From contig ADNK01000136.1 in NCBI GenBank assembly GCA_000320545.1, forward strand, positions 86,001 through 150,000: a stretch of DNA of 64,000 nt, read 5' to 3'. Below are positions 1 to 11,016 of this stretch, in pieces; within the stretch, counting starts at the first letter, position 1; each line of letters opens with the position of its first letter. The stretch is from Bigelowiella natans CCMP2755. Lineage: Eukaryota > Cercozoa > Chlorarachniophyceae. Position numbers and translations under genes: made by a program. A model generated the notes under the pieces. That model did no database searches, had not been told where the DNA came from, and was given only the letters and a program-made list of their open reading frames with translations.

Positions 1-1
1 G

Positions 2-1016
2 CAGGAAGAAAAAGATCCAGCATTATCATTATCATCCAACTCTCCATCTATCCAAAGAGAGGAAAATGAGACCAAAAATGATCAACAGCATGATGAAACT
101 ACAGCTAATCAAGACACACCTGGAAGTAGTGCGGTAGGAATCGATGTTGATGCCAAGGCGGCTGCTTCTTCTTCGGCTGCTACTCCCCAGCACAAGGAGG
201 AGGAGGAGGAGGAGGAGGAGGAGGAGGGCAAAGGAAAAAAAAATAGAAATGAGGAAAGGAGGCAAACAGAATCTCCCAACATAGCTGTAGATAGGAATGA
301 CGAAGAGAAGAGAGATGTTAATAGTGAGGCAAAGGATAATCAAGAACAACTTAAAGACGAAGCAGTAGTAGTAGCAGCAGAGGATCAGAATAGAAACAAA
401 AATGCAATGACCACGACGGGAAGGAACACAACAAAAGCGTCATCAGCACGTATTGATGAAGATAATTTGATCCCCACTGGCAGCATCAAAGCATCATTGA
501 AACCTGTCTCACCTCCTAAAATTTCCAAGAAAAAAGGGAGGAAATCAAAATCAAAACGTACGACAGCAAAATCTCAGGCATCGAAGATAATCCCCTCCTC
601 CACACATGGGGTATTATTTAAGTCATGGTGAAATTTTGGTCAAAGAAATCGATGCTGATGGAGAGCAAAACGATACAGAATACATTTACAAAGAAATAGA
701 CACCCATTCTGTGTAGTTATGGACTTTGCTCTTGCTCATTGCAGATACCAATGAAATATTTATAAATAGGAAATCCAAAGTCCAAGGCAGAAAGAAAGGA
801 AAAAGGTTGCAGAATTGGAGCGTAAAAAGCGAGAGTCTGAGGCCGAAGTGGTACATAATATCAAAACCAAAAAAATGTAAAACGTCGTCTCATTCTGGGC
901 TGTCACTGACTTTTAAGGTAACTGTTGATATGATCGATGATGCATTGAACCTGTTGGACATGGATATGGGAGATGATGATTCCGACGACGCTTCGGTGCA
1001 AGAGAAGAGTCCCTAG
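2..1016 (+). CDS. 3' part of a charged low-complexity protein (partial, exon structure unresolved)
   Basis: A reading frame is open from base 2 to the TGA at 629-631. It codes for a Glu/Ser/Lys-rich product with a poly-Glu run from the GAG repeat near 195-228 and a basic KKKGRKSKSKR stretch. Around 603-630 a second frame carries on with protein-like sequence (GYYLSHGEILVKEIDADGE) to about 717. Further coding-like pieces follow: a basic helical segment (QKERKKVAELERKKRESEAE) near 788-885, and an acidic C-terminus (MDMGDDDSDDASVQEKSP) ending at 1016. The changes of frame imply introns or a sequence error. The start lies outside the window. I do not recognise the family; a nuclear or scaffold protein is only a guess from composition. 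Confidence 0.45.
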
Positions 1017-3547
1017 AGAACGAGAAATAAAGAATATGAGGAAGAAACAGTGCCACAGCTTGCAGCTTGTACTGTCTTTGAAATTCAAATGAAATGTCAT
1101 GAAGACATTGTCAGCGAAGCGTAACAAACAGTAAGCGTTCTGCTTTGAAGGAAACTTAGAACCGATAGCGGCTGTGCTGCTGTTAACTACGATAGCAAAT
1201 ATTTTGAAATGTGTGTTATTTACATTACATGGTGGATATGGCAAGCTCTAGAGCTACTCGGCACTAACCCATCTAGCCATACTAGCATATATTGCAAGCG
1301 GTCTGCCACGCTTGTCACGGGTGAGAGAACCTGACTAGCTGAGTTATTGTGCGCCAGTCGCACTGCGCATGCCTATATACGGTGGTTCATACATGCTTGC
1401 TCGCACTCGCTGACGGTGCACATCGTGATATCAATTACTAGCTTAGCTTATTAGGGCATGATAATCATCATGCTAGCATGCCGGTACTTGCAACACGAGA
1501 CAAGTTGCAGCGCAGTCTACGTACATACAAGTACTAATGATTAGCGCCGTAGCTGCCGCTTATGATATTACATGCTAGCATGTCTATAATGCTCATTTAA
1601 AAAGACGGATGTAATAAAATCTTTAAATTTTTTCAATTGTCATCCTAATGATGTAGCTATGCAAAGCAGCGGCTACAGCGCTTGCTTAAGTTGTATCGAT
1701 TTGTTTCCATTGTCACATGTTGCATGCATGCACGAGAAAGCATTGCAATTTGCACGGTCATGCATGTCTTATATATGTACAGCTACTTCATAGCTAGATA
1801 GCTAGGACGACTAGTATAAAATATAGTCATTTGCTGACATCCGTCATATCTGTGTGTTTTGTTTATTTTGTATTAGCTGCATAGCTAGGCTAGTAGGACT
1901 AGCTAGCTAGCGTCATAGCAAACATTATGCATATAATAACACACGCTGCACGTACACAGCTAACATGTAGTGCTTGCGATGTGAATGCAGTATGCAGCTT
2001 GCGCGCTGCCTGTATCTGGCGCGCTGCGATGCTGGCTCTACAACCACGAGAGCGCAACTGCGACGATGGGCTGTATAATGTGATTTTCGAATTTGAAGCT
2101 ATGCTTTATCGCGCGGATAAATGCGGCATGCGTTATTCCATCAAGTTGGGAAATTGGATGTAGATGTGATCTTTATTAAAAATTCAGACTGTGATGAAAA
2201 CGGAACTTCTGCAGCACATATTAGTTGCATTTAGTGCCAACTAAGGCCAGCCTTAGCAGGTACCAACGATGTTGCATCGCTACTCCTACTTCTAGACTGC
2301 TAGTTGTTGCTTTTGAGCGATTTACTCAGATTTGAAGTATGCCCGTACTACACCCGTAAAAAACATCTCGAACTGCAAATCATCGGAGCCTTGATTCCTA
2401 ATGTTTGGTTCAATGGAGAAGAAGCATGAGTAAGGTAGACTAGGTGGTTGACACATATTATTCATGGAATTAGAGCTACTACCTAAACTCAATGATGGAT
2501 TCATCTTCTTTATCCTTGTCCTCGAAGACTGTGATTAGAACATTTACCTAGAATAGCAAAAACATTACTGAGTAATTCCTAGAAGACCTAACATGTCTGT
2601 TTGGCACCATAGATGACTCTCTCAGGCTATTTCATCAAATCAAAATTTTAACCATCTTGATTTTCAACTATTTCTGGTCTACCTTGGGGAATTTTTCTTT
2701 ATCACATTTAACTCGAATCTGGTCGATATTTTGTAAAAGTCTTAATCTCATGTTAACAATAGATGGAATTATGATGGTGTGGTACCGTGTAATTCTCAAT
2801 GTCTTTTGTAACATTGGCTTTCCACAAGTCTTCAAATATTGCGACAAGCCTGAAAATAAATTAATTGCCATCAATAGAGACGTTTGGGATATATGAAAAG
2901 AAACATATACAAAAGTCCTTGTTATGTTCGATACTTACTTTGCAAGAGTATCCTCTGGTTCATAGTCGTACTTGATGACTGTGTGGCATCTACTCGAGAG
3001 ATAATTATATCATAAATCATATACACTCAATACTAGGTTTCCAGTGATTCTATAGACGCGTAAGTGTACACTCCGAAGTAATTTTATGAAGATGCCTGCT
3101 AGCAAAATGTATCTTTAGGAAGTGCTCCTATGATGCTATGAAATCCCTTGTATTTTTTGTGTGAGTATTACTTTACTACAGCAGAATCCGGTAGGTAGTT
3201 GACTCTTTTTTTTTCATCCTTTGCAACAGCGAGAAGTACACAAATAGTAATGGGTAGTGAGTTCATTGTCTGTATTGGACTATAATCACCACTGCTCTGT
3301 ATTGCAACATTAACCTCAAATGCTGTACCCTATATCCATTACTCTCTACTACTGCAGTCTACCATGGAAATCTGATCGTAATTGCTTGGAAGCTCTGGAA
3401 ATTTCTGATAATTGGAAACAAAGAGATATGTGGTTGTAATTTAGTGAATTATCAGCACTTCTTAAGGATGGAAGGGAGGATGCTAGGCAGCCAGGTGATT
3501 AGAGAGAGGGAGGGGAGAGATTTCTGCGGAGTCAAGCTGACGGAACA
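1017..3547. other. intergenic stretch without a supportable gene
   Basis: About 1250-2000 is dense in short palindromes (GCTAGC, CATGCTAGCATG at 1469-1480 and 1570-1583, TGCATGCA) and holds one copy of a dispersed repeat starting near 1603. The 78-codon frame at 1927-2163 lies in this repetitive texture and looks accidental. From 2164 to 3547 I see plain AT-rich sequence with short frames on both strands, no recognisable domain and no convincing exon chain. Confidence 0.5.
1603..1695 (+). repeat. dispersed repeat family, copy A
   Basis: Starts AGACGGATGTAAT, continues TTTTTTCAATTGTCATCCTA, then GTAGCTATGCAAAGCAGCGGC. The same core recurs near 9973, 10256, 42397-42484 (minus) and 44903. An inverted ACATCCGTC about 235 bp downstream (near 1839) might be the far end of a small terminal-inverted-repeat element, but the other copies do not clearly show it. 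Confidence 0.6.
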
Positions 3548-4876
3548 TTACATGTGCGCGTGTGTATGTGCATTCCACTTCGAGTTTTTATATATACTAT
3601 ATAATGTTAATCTTACCGCAAGAGAGAAAGGAACGGAGAATTCGTCTGAATCGTCATCTCCTGTTGATCTCGTTCTTTGTGCATATGTGATACTTTCCTT
3701 TTCCTTTTGACTTCCTTTGTCCTTTTTTTTCTCGATATCCTTCCACTTTTTCTCGAGCTCTTCTTCGAGCGTAGATGGAGTGAAACTGCTTCCCTCCTGA
3801 TAAAACGGATGCATCTTGATTTCTTCAATATCCCACCTACGAGTAGAATCGTTTTCAAGCATTCCATCCAGCAAATCCATTTCAGGGATCTTATGCACTT
3901 CGAACACAATGCTATCCTCTTGAATTCTTTCTGCTTCGGCAACTCTGTTAGCCTTTTTAACAACCATTTCGACGTCCCTAATGTCGTAGCAAACTTGCGG
4001 GTCCTTTTTATTTAGGCTGTATGTGATAACGATCGGATATTCTTCCGTTTTGAGGCCAGCAATTCTTTGAAACAAGAGTTCCTCACCTCTGCTTACGTGA
4101 CGGAGTGTATTACCTCTTCTTTGTAATATCCACCTCAACTGCTTATTCCAAAATCCACGTTTATTCCCATTTATGAGATTTCTTTTGGCATTTGGGACAT
4201 CTCCGAATTTCCAACCATAAAGCATAACAAACAGGACTACGCCAGAACTGTAAATGTCTATCTTTCGGCAATAGGACTCCCCTGTAGCTGCGTAATTATC
4301 GACTTCCGGGGCCATATATCCTGTCGTTCCTGCACGGCCTTTTGCTTCCTCTCCAATGACAGAAAACCCAAAATCCGCCATTTTTAAGTCCCAATTTTCC
4401 CCCAGTAAGATGTTATCAGGCTTTATATCCCGATGAATAACTTTTTTTTTTTTCATGTATTCGAGTGCTGAGCAGAGCTGGGCAAAGTAACCTTGTACAA
4501 GCTTCAGACTAAACGAGCGGTGTCTTAAGTAAGGATAGAGGGTTCCATTCGGACACAATTCAAGTGCCATTACAGCAACCGTAGATTTTTCTCCACGTCG
4601 ATGAGTATATTCCTCATCAGTAAGCTTCAGAAATTTTACCGCGTAATCACAATCTTTCATTTCTTCAAGCGCCTTGATTTCAATTCCAAGGTCATGTTTT
4701 ACCCATTGAACTTTTAGAGCCACTTTTTCGCCATTTTTCTTCTCTGCCTGGTAGGTAATTGCCGTAGCCCCTTGCCCTAACCTGGCTTTGAGAGTGTATT
4801 GTCCTAGACTCTTCCCATCGATACGAGGAGCGCTGAAATCTTCCGGCTCTACGTCCATTCTCATATTATTCTGCAT
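3548..4876 (-). CDS. protein kinase with a large insertion in the C-lobe
   Basis: Single-exon 442-residue eukaryotic-type Ser/Thr kinase. Motifs seen: Gly-rich loop GQGATAI (34-40), VALK with the ATP-binding Lys55, catalytic HRDIKPDN (148-155), DFG (168-170) and APE (189-191), so all key catalytic residues are present. Between the helix F region (IDIYSSGVVLFVMLYG, to about 221) and the subdomain XI-like segment (STRRWDIEEIKMHPFYQ, 344-360) lie roughly 110 extra residues with no recognised domain. A charged Lys/Glu helix follows at about 370-395. The last 20 or so residues look like read-through past a possible splice site (GTAAGATTAACATTATATAG directly follows LAV codons on the minus strand), so the true C-terminus is uncertain. 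The start is the first Met after upstream stops. The subfamily is not clear; the APE and DFG context fits CAMK/ULK-like kinases. Confidence 0.85.
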   Translation of the reverse strand: MQNNMRMDVEPEDFSAPRIDGKSLGQYTLKARLGQGATAITYQAEKKNGEKVALKVQWVKHDLGIEIKALEEMKDCDYAVKFLKLTDEEYTHRRGEKSTVAVMALELCPNGTLYPYLRHRSFSLKLVQGYFAQLCSALEYMKKKKVIHRDIKPDNILLGENWDLKMADFGFSVIGEEAKGRAGTTGYMAPEVDNYAATGESYCRKIDIYSSGVVLFVMLYGWKFGDVPNAKRNLINGNKRGFWNKQLRWILQRRGNTLRHVSRGEELLFQRIAGLKTEEYPIVITYSLNKKDPQVCYDIRDVEMVVKKANRVAEAERIQEDSIVFEVHKIPEMDLLDGMLENDSTRRWDIEEIKMHPFYQEGSSFTPSTLEEELEKKWKDIEKKKDKGSQKEKESITYAQRTRSTGDDDSDEFSVPFSLAVRLTLYSIYKNSKWNAHTHAHM

Positions 4877-5364
4877 GTTTTATCCGAGGAATGAGATGTA
4901 TGCTCTGATAGCAATGTTGAAGGAGGGTAGGAGAGGAGAACGAGATGTGTAAATGGATCGTCGTGTCCAGATAATGCGGGTCAGAAAGAATTACTGATGC
5001 TTAAATCGTATGCGGATTTATCACGACGACAAAACTTTTTGGTTGTCGCCTAATGAGACAGCAACAAACAAAGATGGAGTAAATGTACTCAATACCAGTC
5101 CATATCAGGCTAGCGACAAGTTACAAATGTCCACAATTCCCGAGAATTCCACATAAGAACAGAGACCAGAAGAAGTGATGATCATGCCTCTGTTCCTGCG
5201 ATAACAACGAAGTTTCCCGCCTTTTTTAATCCCCACCCCCCCCTTTGCTGAACGCTGTGCACATTTTTTTGAGAAAATATACCGCAATAGATGAAAGAGA
5301 AGTGTTGAAAATGTACTAACAGATTGCTGTTCCATATTCCGTGGATTTAGAGCAACCTCTGCTG
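4877..5364. promoter_or_regulatory. shared upstream region of two divergent genes
   Basis: About 490 bp separates the divergent start codons of the kinase (minus) and thymidylate kinase (plus). It holds no gene. A C-rich run sits at about 5233-5243. Promoters of both genes should lie here by position; I see no certain TATA box. Confidence 0.4.
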
Positions 5365-6316
5365 ATGAGCGAGCAAAAACAATCATCGACCAAGGCTGGC
5401 AAAATGAACAAAGTAGCAAGACGAGGAGCTTTCATTTTATTTGAAGGGATCGATCGATGTGGCAAAACAACTCAATCAAAAATGCTGACAGAGACATTGC
5501 TGAAACAAGGGATCAAAGCGGAACACATGAGATTTCCAGGTATATGGCCTCCCAATTCATAAAAACTGCGTATACTCACCGATATCCATAACATCTTCTA
5601 TTCATTTGATAGACCGCACCACGGAAATTGGAAAAATGATCAATGCATACCTGACAAATTCGGTGGATACCGATGACAAAGCAATCCATCTCTTATTTGC
5701 AGCAAACCGCTGGGAGAAAATGTTCGTTTAGTTGAATCAATCTCCCAGTTCTGCTCACATTATAAATTCTACAATGTTGTTGATCTCTAGGAAAATTATG
5801 CGTGAAAAACTAGAATCTGGTGTCACTCTGGTCGTGGACAGGTGTTGACATTGAAATTCCAAGAAAAATCGATCACTAATTTTCCTCATGTAGGTATTCG
5901 TACTCTGGTGTCGCCTTCACGGCTAGCAAAGGCTATGATGTACAATGGTGTTATCAGCCGGAAGTTGGAATGATATCTCCCGATTTAGTAATTTGGCTGG
6001 ATATGCCCCTCGAGGACGTCAAAAGTAGAGGTGGATTTGGCGAAGAGCGATATGAGAAGCTGGAAATGCAAGAGAGAGTTCAAAAGTTGTTCTCCAAATT
6101 TGCGGAAATAGACGAAGATACTTGGACGGTAGAATTCATTCCAAAATGTTCTTTTAGTATTTTAATTCTCTACGATACTGTTGCCAGAGAGTGGACGCAA
6201 GAGGGTCTGTAGAAAGCATCCACGAAAAAATAATGAAGCTGGGGCTCAACATTGTCAAAAATGTCACGGACGCATCCATTTCACTCATGAAGGCGTTGCC
6301 AAAAGATTTTGCATGA
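5365..6316 (+). CDS. thymidylate kinase (dTMP kinase)
   Basis: Phosphorylates dTMP to dTDP in the dTTP pathway. Five exons join in frame: 5365-5539, 5613-5721, 5791-5841, 5894-6128 and 6188-6316 (TGA). The product is 232 residues, close to the usual 205-230. Motifs: P-loop [12 protein letters not shown] (26-37), the substrate-binding FPDRTT (57-62), DRYSYSG (111-117) with the conserved DRY-type arginine, and a lid-like segment GGFGEERYE (158-166). All introns are GT-AG and 52-73 nt. I chose the ATG at 5365 because the frame upstream has only a GTG at 5341 and the N-terminal extension is poorly conserved in this family. No organelle-targeting signal is obvious, so a cytosolic or nuclear site is inferred. 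Confidence 0.95.
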
Positions 6317-7675
6317 AACAAAAATTGAATACATCGCACAATGGGCGGGTAAAAGCACTAATCATGCCAGCATGTATCAAAGAGACATCATCACTACACA
6401 TGCAATGTTCATCAGTAAAAAATGCATGTTTTGCCATGGCCCAGCGAAATTTTAAATTTTCAGGTTTCGCTCCATGAGATGTATAGGGAGATGTGCGGGA
6501 TGCCGCAGTTGTGCACGCATATGTCAATCATGGCGGTATCTTTGCGTCGTGCTTGCTGTCATCCGCTAGTTCGCCATGCAGCGCACTAGAGCAGACTGAT
6601 GGCATTCGTCACATGCTAGCATGTCTAGATGTGCTGAGTCGATCAAAGGGCTGCACACATCGCACTGAAGTCACTGAAATGCGCACCCATGCAACGCCGT
6701 GTGCATGTAGCTGCTGTCGCTACGCACGTACAGTCACACAAGTGCACGCATGCACGTGCTCGCTAGCCCGTGAGTGTGAACATGTCTAGTCTAGACGATG
6801 TCGCGGCGTTGCGGCCTGGCGCGCTCAATCGTCGCAATTGGACATTGCCAAATTGGAAGCACACTGCTGGAGCCTGCTAGCCTGTCCAGCTGTTTGCGAA
6901 GTTCAAGTTTGATTTTTTTTTCGAACTTGAGCTTCAAAACCTCACTTTTCAACGCCTGCCAGCGGGCGCAAATTGCAAAATGCTTGCCACTTCTGAAACA
7001 GCTAGCGCAGTTGCACTTGCGCTGTGCCCTGGGTTTTGCAAGCTTGTGAGGGCTAGACGAGGGTGTGCGCGCACACTGGCTCATCATGTCATTGTGAAGT
7101 GCTTCAGCTCAAAAACACAAAAATTGCTCTCAATTGAGAGGTCATGCCACTTGTTGCAGGTTTGACGGAGTTGTGAGATGTGGGCATGCACGTGCCGTGT
7201 GCAGCATTGCAGGTGGCAGTCTAGCAGTGCTGGAGTGCTGGAGTGCGTCATGTGACTCTGGCTAGCTAGCTAGCTGCAGGACATGGATGACTCATCAAGC
7301 ATCTCTGGATCTGGAACACACTGCTAGCTGCTTGCTAGAACAGTCACACAGCATCATCGTCTGGTTGTGGCAGTTGTGGCTGGATCGTGCGCAAAGAATC
7401 TCCATTGAATTCTGAGAATTTCTCGATTCTATGTCTCTCTCGCTGTTGTTCGGAAAAAAGGCCACTGTGTGGTTACCGACTGGGCTATTTCCCCCAATTT
7501 CACGAGGACATGACGGAAGAATAACAAACAAGCAAAACAGCATTTAGCACGATGTTTTCAGTTAAATATTTTGCCTGCTGCTGTCCTTTGCATTTGTAGT
7601 AAATTATCCAAAAGAACACAACGAAGAAAAGATCAGATTCGACGAAGGAACACAGCGTGCCTTCACAATCGTCAA
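6317..7675. other. intergenic stretch, palindrome-rich
   Basis: Contains a perfect ACATGCTAGCATGT palindrome (6611-6624), GCTAGCTAGCTAGC near 7260 and many TGCA/CATG tetramers from about 6350 to 7300. It also has a local fold-back around 6900-6935 (TTCAAGTTTGA ... TCGAACTTGAG). No exon chain or known domain was found. The composition shifts back to ordinary AT-rich sequence after about 7380, in front of the methyltransferase gene. Confidence 0.5.
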
Positions 7676-9712
7676 ATGCCAGCCACGAACAAAGACATCG
7701 AAGGGGTGAAACTCATGGTTTATTCAGTTAACTGCGATAGATCAATCTAAATTAATTGTGGTCGTACAGGAAGTGAGTACCTACTATAGTTCGGATAAGA
7801 CCGGTACAGAAAATAACTGACCTCTATCGAAAGTTTCTGATATTTAGATCGACACACAGGGAACGCTTATAAGACTTGCTGGGGAGATGGAAACATTCAT
7901 TTTGGATACTTTGCACACTTGGAACATGACTCCAAACCAAAGACAGGATTTGAAAAAGTACATCGTCACGAAATTTAAAATGCCATCTTTCTCAAATGAA
8001 CAATCAACGTCTAGGCCGCAGAAGCACTAACAGAACTCATGATTGAGACCGGTGAAATTTCTAAAGGAGCGAAGGTCTTACTTTCTTTGGCCGTATTTTT
8101 TTATGGGCCGGCATCTTTGATTATATTGCGCTTTTGCCCAACAGCTGACACCATAGTCCCTCATTGTATGTTAGGTCCTGGATCTTGGAAGCGGATATGG
8201 AAAACCTGGTTGCGATGTTGCTACGAAGTCTCAGGCAGAAGTGAATGCTTACATTTGAGTTGTAGTTTGTATTTCCTGATAGCTTGATAACATTTTGCAG
8301 GTATGGGGTGTTGATCTCTCAGGAAGGCAAGTGGATGCAGCGAATGCTCGAGTATCTTTGCACACCTATGTATCACGTACTTTGATTTAATGGCGAACAA
8401 AATGCTTTCAGGCAAAAAGTATGGGACTTGATAATCTTGCTCATTTTGTCAAGGGTAAGTGATGGCAATAGCTTGCAGTCGACTGAATCACTACAATATC
8501 TTCAATATGATCAACATCACACAAAAATACTTCCAATCATCTAGAAAATAAAGTGAACTATGATTGTCTGCGACGTTGAAATCTTGAATGCGTAGGAAGC
8601 TTCACTGACCTCCCAAAAGAGATTTCAGAGCAAGAAGGAACTTTCACCCATGTTTGGGCACAGGTTGTATCTTTGAAACATTGTCGTTGTTGTCGTCAAC
8701 ATGGCACGAGTGCTAATTGTACTAGTTGGTATAGAGTGATAATTCATGCTGGGTGTAAGTCACTCCTTGCTGCAATGTTAATTTACCTGATGTGAACAAA
8801 TTATCTAGGTTTCTTGGTGTCACGCTCACGGCGTCGTCGATGTAAATTTATACATATTTCTAAAGCATCGTGAATAAAGAGTCTATAAAAATAACACAGG
8901 AAATCTTGAAAGAAGCTTCCAAATCTTTGAAAAAGGGTGGAAAGTAATGAGCTGTATTGTGAGTTTTTCCTTTTACCACTGCACTCGTCTTATTAGTTTT
9001 CCGTCGCCCTCTTAAGCGGACGTAAAATCTTATAATTTCCTAGGCTCGTGGTTAACGACTTCTTGGGTACAGATGAGAAGGTAAAAATCGTTGTTATCTT
9101 GAAATGATGGTTAATCCATTCTCGATATAAGGTTTTGGACAAAACCAAAGAACATGTTTGGAAACGTTTGCATTTCGATGCACTTCTTGGGTATCGAGTT
9201 TGTAATTTTTCTGTGATCTTCTAAATGCTCACTAATTGAGATTATTTGAATATATGAAAGGCCAAATGCTTGGAAGAAGAAAGTGGAGGAAGCCGGCTTT
9301 GAAATCAAAGTAATGATCTGGAAGTCGCCATCTTTTCCCTCATATTTCAAACATATTTTTTCTCCTAATGATTTCATTTAAAAACTGGCTCATTTTTCAG
9401 CAATATGTGGATTTGACTAAGCACCTTCAACACGGGTATAATCTATTGAGAGAACTGTTACACAAAGTGTAATTTTGAGACAAAGTCGAGGATATGATAC
9501 ATCATGTCAGGTACGCACTCCTAGCGGAAGCAGCTGACAAGCATAAATTTAAGAGCGAAGATGGAGCTCTCCTTGCTGACAATTACAAGGTGAACAAGTT
9601 CTCAAACAACTTCAATTTGATCTTAAAAGCTAAATTGGATACACAGGTTTCTTCCGAGGTTTGCAGAGAGGGTCAAATCGGAATGAATCTTTGCATCGCA
9701 ATTAAAACATAG
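7676..9712 (+). CDS. class I SAM-dependent methyltransferase, 17 exons
   Basis: Exons joined in frame: 7676-7717, 7770-7803, 7848-7957, 8015-8074, 8175-8240, 8301-8351, 8412-8454, 8596-8663, 8735-8752, 8809-8841, 8900-8943, 9044-9080, 9132-9190, 9261-9309, 9401-9466, 9491-9589, 9647-9712 (TAG); 314 residues. It opens with an N-methyltransferase-like YYSSDKTDRHTGNAY and the signature CWGDGNIHFGYF (36-47). SAM motif I is VLDLGSGYG (83-91), then VWGVDLSGRQVDAANA (about 105-120), FTHVWAQ, and the post-core EILKEASKSLKKGG (176-189). The pattern WGxGxxHxGYF plus GVDLSxxxVxxAN is typical of small-molecule N- or C-methyltransferases (the broad sterol, tocopherol, coclaurine and glycine-betaine group). 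The substrate cannot be read from sequence. Exon 9 is only 18 nt (SDNSCW) and the intron before exon 16 only 24 nt. The first exon is the least certain. Confidence 0.9.
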
Positions 9713-9972
9713 CGGATTTTCGAATGAGCGCAAAGTAACAATACTTGTGGAGAGTAAACGCGTAAACGAGAGATACGACACAGGCAACCAATCGCTCGAC
9801 AACTTTAGAGCCTAATTCACGTTTCCATTGATGAACAATGATTCCCATCATGATATGTACATCGTAAAACGGGCACCAGAGATGCGAAAATAACCAGCTA
9901 TACATAAAATACGGGAGCAGATTCCTTGTGAGACGATAGACGCGCACGTACAATGGCTATATCACATGTACG

Positions 9973-10042
9973 AGACAGATGATGGATATGTTAAATTTCT
10001 TCAATTGTCATCCTAAGCTAGCATAGTTGTGCAAAGTATAGC
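9973..10042 (+). repeat. dispersed repeat family, copy B (diverged)
   Basis: Reads AGACAGATGATGGATATG, then TTCTTCAATTGTCATCCTAA and TAGTTGTGCAAAGTATAGC. It matches the core of the copy at 1603 with scattered changes. Confidence 0.5.
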
Positions 10043-10112
10043 ATAGGTAAATAGTCTATACAGTTGATATACTCTTAGATAAGTGTCTTTAGTCAGCGGT
10101 GCGTTGATGGTG

Positions 10113-10143
<31 letters not shown>

Positions 10144-10255
10144 ACATAGCGCCTGCCTATGGCAGGCGTGCTACCGCTATGATGCGATATAATACATGGC
10201 TATGCCTAGATCCTAGCTAGATCTAGGAGGATAGACACGGTTGCTGCTATATATG

Positions 10256-10320
10256 AGACGGATGTAATGGAATGTTGAAATTTTTTCAATGGTCATCCTA
10301 ATGTAGCTGTGCAATGCTGC
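10256..10320 (+). repeat. dispersed repeat family, copy C
   Basis: Starts AGACGGATGTAATGGAATG, then TTTTTTCAATGGTCATCCTA and ATGTAGCTGTGCAATGCTGC. Only about 215 bp separates it from copy B, in the same orientation. Confidence 0.6.
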
Positions 10321-11016
10321 TATATATATTTTATTGTACATCGTATCGGCGACCGATCGATGCACCAGCATGTACGTGTATGTTTGCGTGCGCTGAGAGT
10401 GCTTGTCATTCGCACAGACCATGATCAATCATGCATGTGCGTGGCACCTCGCAGTTTGCGCAATAATCACAGTTTAAGTATCATCACTTTGCAATGCGTG
10501 CCCTGATCGGGGCCTCATATATTGTTGTTAGACACACGCCTGGACGTATCGGACATAGCATGATTTAGATGATTTAAGCAAATAATCCAAAAGCATAATT
10601 GCTCAATTTGGTGTCCTTTTACAAGTGTTCGATCACTGCTACTGGGTGTTTTAGCCACGCTTCGCAGCTTTAAGAAGAAAATAGTAGGACAACGCATGGC
10701 TGGTACAATGCAACGATAGACACATTTGGTTACTAAATGCGTGATCATCGCAGGATTTCCCATGCAGAGTAGTTGAGTCAATCTTGAAATTTAATTGGAT
10801 ACAAGACAAATCTATACACCATGAAATCGAAAAGTAATATTGCGTAAGTGATCGTCACACTTCCCAGTTGAATCATTAACGCGTATGTGAAAGTCCACAT
10901 TAAAAGCATAGCCTGATAGTAAGAAATATGAATCTTTTAAACGTCAAAAATGAAACAAGCTCATTTAAAATATACCAATATCCTCAGATCATCTCTGCAT
11001 GCCCATCCAAGGGAAC

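Larger units (their letters stand above)
9713..11016. other. intergenic stretch with two dispersed-repeat copies and a GT microsatellite
   Basis: Holds the repeat copies near 9973-10042 and 10256-10320, a (GT)n tract at about 10111-10143, and palindromes such as CCTAGCTAGATCTAGG (about 10211-10228). The frame at 10515-10781 (minus) has no recognisable features. No gene is supported. Confidence 0.5.

Noticed and set aside
1927-2163. 78-codon plus-strand frame
   Set aside because: Lies in palindrome-rich intergenic sequence, has no recognisable motif and no neighbouring exon chain.
2657-2896. Overlapping plus- and minus-strand frames around 2.7-2.9 kb
   Set aside because: Both strands give hydrophobic or basic sequence with no domain, typical of chance open frames in AT-rich DNA.
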